Source: Candidatus Hydrogenedentes bacterium UBA2224 (lineage in GTDB: Bacteria; Hydrogenedentota; Hydrogenedentia; Hydrogenedentales; SLHB01). From it: DNA of 19,886 nucleotides. Of the stretch, positions 15,578 through 19,886 are shown piece by piece (within the stretch, counting starts at the first letter, position 1; every line of letters starts with the position of its first letter). The notes under the pieces are model-generated. The model worked only from the letters and a program-made list of their open reading frames with translations. It was not told the DNA's origin and did no database searches. Location of the stretch: positions 1-19,886 of the forward strand of contig DDYW01000024.1 in the NCBI GenBank assembly GCA_002348185.1, read 5' to 3'. Made by a program: the position numbers and the translations under genes.

Positions 15578-18559
15578 TCAGGATCCCGGAACACTGATGT
15601 TCAATTCGACAATTTCGTCGCCGCTGATCGACACCGTCTGGCTGCTGCGCGGCTTCCCCGTGCCGGACATCGCCTCCCCGAGGTTTACGTACATGATATC
15701 AAGCTGGTAGTTCCCCTCGGGACAGTTTTCGATCTCAAAATAGCCGTCGTCGCGGATGGGGGCCATGCCGAGAACCGTCGGTGCGCCGTCCGCCCCCGTT
15801 CCGCTGAACCAGTCGGCCGGGTTCGTCAGGTTCAGGCCGGTCAGCGCGCTTGCACTGCCCGGTACGCGCAACACCGCGAACCCGATCACCCCGCCGGTGG
15901 GCGGGGGCGTGCACAATCCCTGCACCGTGGCTCCGCCTTCTTCGCCGAAATTGTGCACGGTGGTCTCGCCTTCCCGAATCTCCACCTGGGCGTGCATCGG
16001 CGCGAACAGGTCCGTGCTCTGGCCCTCGAACGACACCGCCGTCGCCATATACGAGCCGGCCGCAAGCCCCTCGATGGCGTACTGACCATTCTGGTCCGCG
16101 GACGCCATCTCGCTGATGCCGTTCCCGATCACGGTGACCATCGCTCCGGGCAGAGAGACGCCGTTCCGGGCCACGTAGCCCTGCAGCCGGCCCCCGCCGC
16201 CGAGCATGACCACCACCCCGGTGACGGTCCGGCTCTGCGCCACCTGCACGGGGCCGCTGCTGCCCTGCGCGTATCCTTCCGCCTGCGCGAATACCGTGTA
16301 GGCGCCATCGGCGAGATTCCGGAACTCGAACCGGCCGTCCGCGCCGACCTGCACCCCGCGGCGCTGGGTCTGCGCGACCATGTCGACGAGCCGCCCGAAC
16401 TGGGCTTCCGTCGCGCCCCCGAGCCATACGGTGGCCCCCGCCGGGATCCCGCCGTCCGTGGTCTGCACCTGTCCCTGGATGACTCCGCCGGACTGGCTGA
16501 CGTAGAGCGTCACCCCGTCGACGCGCTGCCCCTCGACGACCGAAATCGTCTGACGTCCGGGAGTCAGTCCTTGCGCGGTGGCTTCGATGGTGTAGTCGCC
16601 CGGCGCCAGGGCCAGCTCGAAACTGCCGTCGGCATTGTTGAAGCTGTGCAGATCGCGCGGATCGCCGCTCGACAACAGGGCCAGCCCAATGCCGCCTTGC
16701 TGCGTTTCCGATGGCACCGCCCGTACGCTGTACCGGGCCGGCGCCTGCCCCGTCTCCCGCACCAGCACCGTGCCGCGTACCATCCCCGTGGCCTGCATCA
16801 CAATGTTCGTCGGCTCGTCGAGCTTCACCTCGCTCACTTGCTGCGAGGTGTAGCCTTCTTTCTCGGCGATGATGACCAAAAACCCGGATTCGACGCCATA
16901 GAAACCGAACTCTCCGCGTTCATCGGACCGGGTCTCGATCTCGGTCGCGCTCATCGATTCGGTTCCCAGGCCGGACAAGGTCAGCGTAACCCCCGGGATG
17001 GCACGGCCCCCGGCGTCCGTGACCATCCCGTACACCACGAAGCTGCCGCTGTCCACGGCCGAAAGCGTCAGGTCAAAGCCCCGGATGTCATTGAATCCGT
17101 CCGCATACAGCGGATCGCCCATGACCGCGACCTTGTAGCCGTCCTTCTGCGCCAGGATCTGATAGTCTCCCGGCGGAAGGTTCGCAATCACATAGGTCCC
17201 GTCGGTCTCCGTTTTGCAGTGACGGAACGCGCGCGCCTCGTCCAGCCGCTGAAACAGCTTTGAATAGGACGGCACGCAGACCGCCTCCGCGCTGGGGATG
17301 GGCGTGCCGTTCTGATCCAGCACCCGCCCGTACACCGACGTCCCGCGCAGCACGTGAATGTCCACCCGGATGCTTCGCGCTGACTCTGTCACGATGAAGG
17401 GGTCCGTAAGCTGCGGCGCGTATTCGTCGGACGTGGCGTAGACCCGCCATTCCTGATTGAGCGGCACGCCGACCAGTTCATAGTACCCGTCTTCCTCGGA
17501 GCGGTTGTGCAGAGGCGGCGCCTGATGCACCGCCGCATTCAGCGCCTGGGAAATCAGACTCTCCGACGTACACAGATACACCTGTGTGTACTGGACCGGC
17601 TTCTTTTCGTGGTCCGTGATATATCCCCAGACCGTGCCCGCGGGCGACAGCGCGAAATTGATGTCCGTCACGTTCTGGTCCGGGCGCTCGATCACCACGT
17701 TTTGCACGGGGATCCGTTCCGGCGCCTTGTAGGGCTGGCGCGCCAGATCCAGCGCCACCTGGTACGTCCCCGGCAGCAGCCCGCTGATCGTATAGGTGCC
17801 ATCCGGCGCGGTCTCTGTTTCCGCGCTGGACGTGCCCTCCTCGCTGTTGGCGGTGATCAAAATCAGAGGAATGCCGGTGCTGGTTCCCGTCTCGGTCACC
17901 CGGCCGGCGATCGATGCGCCCTTTGACAAGGCAACATCCAGCCGCACCTGCTTCTCGCCGCCTTCCGCAAGCTCCACGATTTCGCGCTGCGTGACATAAC
18001 CGGTCCGGGCCACCTGAACGAGGTACCGGCCGGGCAGGGGGGCGGGGAGCGCATAGTGGCCCTTGTCGTTCGTCTTGGTGCTTCGCCGGGCCGTCTGGGC
18101 CGTATCGAGAAACGCCGGCGTCATCCGGGCTGCCGCGGCCGCCGCTTCCTCTACCGCGGTTTCGGCCGTCGCGGCCTCATCTCGCGGAGGGAGCATCACC
18201 GAGCGGAGATGCGCATCCTGGATGGGCTGGCCTGTGCCCGCCTCGCTCACGACGCCGATAATGGCCAGCGGGTCCTCGGGCTCGGTGTTCGCGCCGCCCC
18301 GTCTGGACGAGTCGATGGTGCGCGGCGTTCCCCGCCGGGACCCATCGTTCAGCCGGGACTGGTTGGCGCGCTCGCTGGGCCGTTCGCCGTAGGAAATCGT
18401 CGAGGGTTTGGGCGGCGGCTCTTTCCGCGATGTCAGAAAAATGGCTGCCACGATCGCCGCCCCGACGGCAATCCAGATGGCCACGATTTTCTGGAACGGG
18501 CTGAACCGTTCTGGTGCGTTATGACTTCGAGCCACGGCTTCCTGCGTATCAACAGCCAC
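15578..18559 (-). CDS. membrane-anchored multi-repeat CarboxypepD_reg-like surface protein
   Basis: 993 residues. A short cytoplasmic N-terminus and one membrane helix (about 25-43) precede a low-complexity Ser/Arg/Pro linker (45-97). About nine beta-sandwich units follow, near 98-211, 214-305, 308-403, 407-500, 508-590, 593-686, 692-786, 790-873 and 876-990. Repeated motifs include GRV/GYV openings, DGTYTISGLLPGTYQVAL (253-270), DGTYVIANLPPGDYQILA (453-470) and DGRFEFRNLADGAYTVFA (741-758), which are diagnostic of carboxypeptidase-regulatory-like (PF13620-type) domains. The start is GTG (18559); the upstream frame reaches a stop without another start. A second GTG at codon 9 is possible. First gene of the seven-gene operon, it may be an extended extracytoplasmic stalk or adhesin connected with the exporters. 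No catalytic motif is seen. Confidence 0.88.
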   Translation of the reverse strand: MAVDTQEAVARSHNAPERFSPFQKIVAIWIAVGAAIVAAIFLTSRKEPPPKPSTISYGERPSERANQSRLNDGSRRGTPRTIDSSRRGGANTEPEDPLAIIGVVSEAGTGQPIQDAHLRSVMLPPRDEAATAETAVEEAAAAAARMTPAFLDTAQTARRSTKTNDKGHYALPAPLPGRYLVQVARTGYVTQREIVELAEGGEKQVRLDVALSKGASIAGRVTETGTSTGIPLILITANSEEGTSSAETETAPDGTYTISGLLPGTYQVALDLARQPYKAPERIPVQNVVIERPDQNVTDINFALSPAGTVWGYITDHEKKPVQYTQVYLCTSESLISQALNAAVHQAPPLHNRSEEDGYYELVGVPLNQEWRVYATSDEYAPQLTDPFIVTESARSIRVDIHVLRGTSVYGRVLDQNGTPIPSAEAVCVPSYSKLFQRLDEARAFRHCKTETDGTYVIANLPPGDYQILAQKDGYKVAVMGDPLYADGFNDIRGFDLTLSAVDSGSFVVYGMVTDAGGRAIPGVTLTLSGLGTESMSATEIETRSDERGEFGFYGVESGFLVIIAEKEGYTSQQVSEVKLDEPTNIVMQATGMVRGTVLVRETGQAPARYSVRAVPSETQQGGIGLALLSSGDPRDLHSFNNADGSFELALAPGDYTIEATAQGLTPGRQTISVVEGQRVDGVTLYVSQSGGVIQGQVQTTDGGIPAGATVWLGGATEAQFGRLVDMVAQTQRRGVQVGADGRFEFRNLADGAYTVFAQAEGYAQGSSGPVQVAQSRTVTGVVVMLGGGGRLQGYVARNGVSLPGAMVTVIGNGISEMASADQNGQYAIEGLAAGSYMATAVSFEGQSTDLFAPMHAQVEIREGETTVHNFGEEGGATVQGLCTPPPTGGVIGFAVLRVPGSASALTGLNLTNPADWFSGTGADGAPTVLGMAPIRDDGYFEIENCPEGNYQLDIMYVNLGEAMSGTGKPRSSQTVSISGDEIVELNISVPGS

Positions 18560-18564
18560 GGACC

Positions 18565-18584
18565 TTCGGAGGATGGCCTCCGAA
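18565..18584 (-). promoter_or_regulatory. leader hairpin next to the operon start codon
   Basis: TTCGGAGG and CCTCCGAA form a perfect 8-bp stem with a 4-base loop. It ends five bases before the GTG of the 993-residue gene. One arm of the RNA contains GGAGG and the other CCTCC, so folding would hide the only strong Shine-Dalgarno-like sequence in the leader. A translational control role is inferred. Confidence 0.4.
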
Positions 18585-18621
18585 AACCCACTGCGCTAAC
18601 CACTTAGACATTCTGTGCCGC

Positions 18622-18642
18622 GCGCGGGTGTTTCACCCGCGC
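18622..18642. repeat. perfect hairpin, 9-bp stem, 3-nt loop
   Basis: GCGCGGGTG and CACCCGCGC pair around TTT. If the promoter just upstream is real, the hairpin lies at about +7 to +27 of the operon transcript and could stabilise its 5' end. It also resembles other short palindromes in the intergenic DNA of this window. Confidence 0.5.
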
Positions 18643-18655
18643 CCTCAAACCGCCA

Positions 18656-18685
18656 ATAATACCTAGGGCGGCAGGGCATTCACAA
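18656..18685 (-). promoter_or_regulatory. sigma70-like promoter of the seven-gene operon
   Basis: On the minus strand TTGTGA (18680-18685) and TATTAT (18656-18661) are 18 bp apart. They match consensus at 4 and 5 of 6 positions, the best promoter in the window. A dyad CCGCC...GGCGG (18650-18654 with 18667-18671) brackets the -10 box and could be an operator. Predicted start near 18649, leader about 90 nt. Confidence 0.45.
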
Positions 18686-18840
18686 ACCATGAGCCCCGCC
18701 CGCACCTGACTATGACCGCCTTGGATGCGGTTGATCAGCCCATCCGGCTTCCATCGACGCCAAACTGTATGCCATCGAACAAGAGCGCCGGGCCTGTTCA
18801 ACCCCTTTCGGAGTTGGCTTAAGGGGCCGCGCCCCACGCT

Positions 18841-18888
18841 GTGGACACCCGCGGAGTCGCTGAGGCCCAGGCCGTCCACCCCGTCCAC
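18841..18888. repeat. RTGGAC-type 9-bp repeats, second locus
   Basis: GTCCAC at 18874-18879 and 18883-18888 are nine bases apart, and the reverse complement GTGGAC is at 18841-18846. This is the same hexamer-plus-triplet unit seen at 5774-5945, 13 kb away, and it is again intergenic. Confidence 0.5.
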
Positions 18889-18896
18889 CAGGCGCC

Positions 18897-18925
18897 TTGC
18901 TTGCCGAAGCGCGATCCACTACGAT
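18897..18925 (+). promoter_or_regulatory. possible sigma70 promoter of right-edge gene
   Basis: TTGCTT (18897-18902) and TACGAT (18920-18925) are 17 bp apart. The -10 matches 4 of 6 positions, the -35 only 3 of 6. The ATG at 18968 and its AAGGAG (18955-18960) lie at a normal distance. Confidence 0.35.
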
Positions 18926-18967
18926 GCTGCCATGCCTCAAAAGGAACTGAACCGAAGGAGTACCGCC

Positions 18968-19886
18968 ATGCGCTGTCTCGAGATCATCTGCCTGCTGACT
19001 GTCTGCGCCCTTCCCGTCACGGCCGCTCATGCGGCAACCGCCGCGATTGCCGCGGACCGGATGCTGGTGGTCGATGGCGAGCGCACGTTCATCCTCGGCC
19101 TCTACGAGAACCCGGCGGACGACGCCGTGCTCGACGCCGTGGCCAAAGCCGGATTCAATCTGGTCCACGCCGGTGCCGATACCGTTTCGCTGGACCGTCT
19201 GGGCGCCCGCAACCTGTGGGCCTGGATCAACACCGGCGCCAGCATTGACCTCAGCGAGAACCCGTCCGCCCGGGAAGACGAACTCAAACGCATGGCGGCC
19301 GAGCTCGGTCAACATCCCGCGCTGCTGGTCTGGGAGGTGCCGGACGAGGCGCTCTGGAACTGCTTTTACGGCGCCATGATGTGGCGGCGCAGCCAGGAAC
19401 CGGCGCAGTTAACGGCCGCGATCGACGCCCAGACGGATGCCGCGCTCCAGACCGAGCTGCGCCAGATGATGGCGAACTCCAGCGACCTCTGGAACAACGG
19501 GCTCTATGCACAAGCGGAAGAGACGGCCAATGCCATCTGGCGCAAACTCGGCCAGGAAGCGCCCAATCCCAACCTCAACATGTCGAACGCCCCGGAACGC
19601 GCCGCGAAAATGTCCGAGGGCATGCTCGCGGGATACACGCTGCTCAGACAGCTTGATCCCGCCCATCCCGTCTGGATGAACCACGCGCCCCGTAACCAGG
19701 TGAACCAGTTGGCCGCGTTCAACCGCGCTGCCGACATCGTGGGCTGCGACATTTACCCGGTACCGACCTACAGAAACGGCCATTCCGACCTCATGGAACG
19801 CACGGCGGCTGCCGTCGGCGCCTATACGGACCGCATGCAGGCCGCCGCGCCCGGCAAACCGGTCTGGATGGTCCTCCAGGGATTCG
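18968..19886 (+). CDS. secreted glycosidase-like TIM-barrel protein, 3' truncated by window
   Basis: 306 codons are present and the frame is open at the window edge, so the C-terminus is missing. The ATG follows AAGGAG with a seven-base spacer, an ideal signal. Residues 1-22 form a signal peptide with a likely cut after AHA (20-22). The segment FILGLYENPADDAVLDAVAKAGFNLVHAG (41-69) is the first strand-helix-strand of a (beta/alpha)8 barrel. LLVWEVPDEALW (119-130) offers a possible catalytic or substrate-contact acid pair (E123, D126/E127). VWMNHAPRN (235-243), ADIVGCDIYPVP (255-266) and KPVWMVLQGF (297-306) are late barrel strands as in GH2/GH42-like and related uncharacterised hydrolases. 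A roughly 50-residue helical insertion lies near 145-200. The specific family and substrate are not determined. Confidence 0.85.
   Translation, partial: MRCLEIICLLTVCALPVTAAHAATAAIAADRMLVVDGERTFILGLYENPADDAVLDAVAKAGFNLVHAGADTVSLDRLGARNLWAWINTGASIDLSENPSAREDELKRMAAELGQHPALLVWEVPDEALWNCFYGAMMWRRSQEPAQLTAAIDAQTDAALQTELRQMMANSSDLWNNGLYAQAEETANAIWRKLGQEAPNPNLNMSNAPERAAKMSEGMLAGYTLLRQLDPAHPVWMNHAPRNQVNQLAAFNRAADIVGCDIYPVPTYRNGHSDLMERTAAAVGAYTDRMQAAAPGKPVWMVLQGF

Larger units (their letters stand above)
18686..18967. other. non-coding divergent region
   Basis: No gene is supported. It contains the inverted repeat CCCCTT...AAGGGG (18802-18807 with 18821-18826), a GGGGC-CGC-GCCCC hairpin (18823-18835) and the GTCCAC repeat pair at 18874-18888. 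The promoter and ribosome-binding site of the right-edge gene are at its end. Confidence 0.55.

Noticed and set aside
12623..15597. two 472-codon plus-strand frames (12623-14041 and 14179-15597)
   Set aside because: They are antisense to the ABC-2 genes, lack any recognisable motif, and have no ribosome-binding sites.
15416..17263. 615-codon open frame on the plus strand
   Set aside because: It lies antisense to the ATPase and the CarboxypepD_reg-like gene, which both show clear motifs. The translation is Arg/His/Gly-rich without domains, as expected for an antisense shadow in GC-rich DNA.
18510..18615. tRNA-like stretch on the minus strand (D-arm-like GTGGTTAGCGCAG, downstream CGCACCA)
   Set aside because: No acceptor stem can be paired with the CCA-like end, and T-stem pairing fails. 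The sequence is explained by the leader hairpin and the start of the 993-residue gene.

Overview
This window looks like a high-GC chromosomal fragment from an uncultured heterotrophic bacterium of the Hydrogenedentota / Planctomycetota / Lentisphaerota kind. That placement is an inference. It rests on the gene types: a UroD-like methyltransferase-family protein, secreted glycosidase-like proteins with a CBM9-type domain, carboxypeptidase-regulatory-like repeat proteins, pseudopilin-like proteins with a Y-P-x-T-L motif, and a RecQ with an HTH tail. There is no rRNA, tRNA, CRISPR array, prophage or insertion sequence that I can support.

Layout. 1-487 holds no convincing gene. 488-2295 (minus) is a two-gene MacB/LolCDE-like ABC unit, with the FtsX-type permease first and the ATPase second. 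2399-4192 (minus) is a secreted protein with a C-terminal CBM9-like domain. It diverges from a UroD/MtaA-family protein (4448-5605, plus). A 480-bp non-coding stretch (5606-6084) carries unusual 9-bp-period repeats. It is followed by recQ (6085-7965, plus), which converges on a class III aminotransferase of the glutamate-1-semialdehyde aminomutase type (7982-9223, minus).

The main block is a seven-gene minus-strand operon from 18559 down to 9379. All its junctions are overlapping, abutting or only a few bases apart. Its order is: a 993-residue membrane-anchored protein of about nine beta-sandwich repeats; ABC-2 ATPase 1; ABC-2 permease 1; ABC-2 ATPase 2; ABC-2 permease 2; then two tandem paralogous single-pass proteins with pseudopilin-like C-termini. 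A sigma70-like promoter (18656-18685) and a roughly 90-nt leader with two perfect hairpins precede it. The operon reads as a dedicated envelope export or surface-assembly unit, but its substrate is unknown. The right edge holds the first 306 codons of a secreted TIM-barrel glycosidase-like protein (18968 onward, plus), which runs out of the window.

The best candidates for something new are the seven-gene operon with its two tandem pseudopilin-like paralogs, the structured leader in front of it, and the intergenic 9-bp-phased RTGGAC/ATGGGAA repeats. The RecQ with no room for a winged-helix domain is also worth a look.
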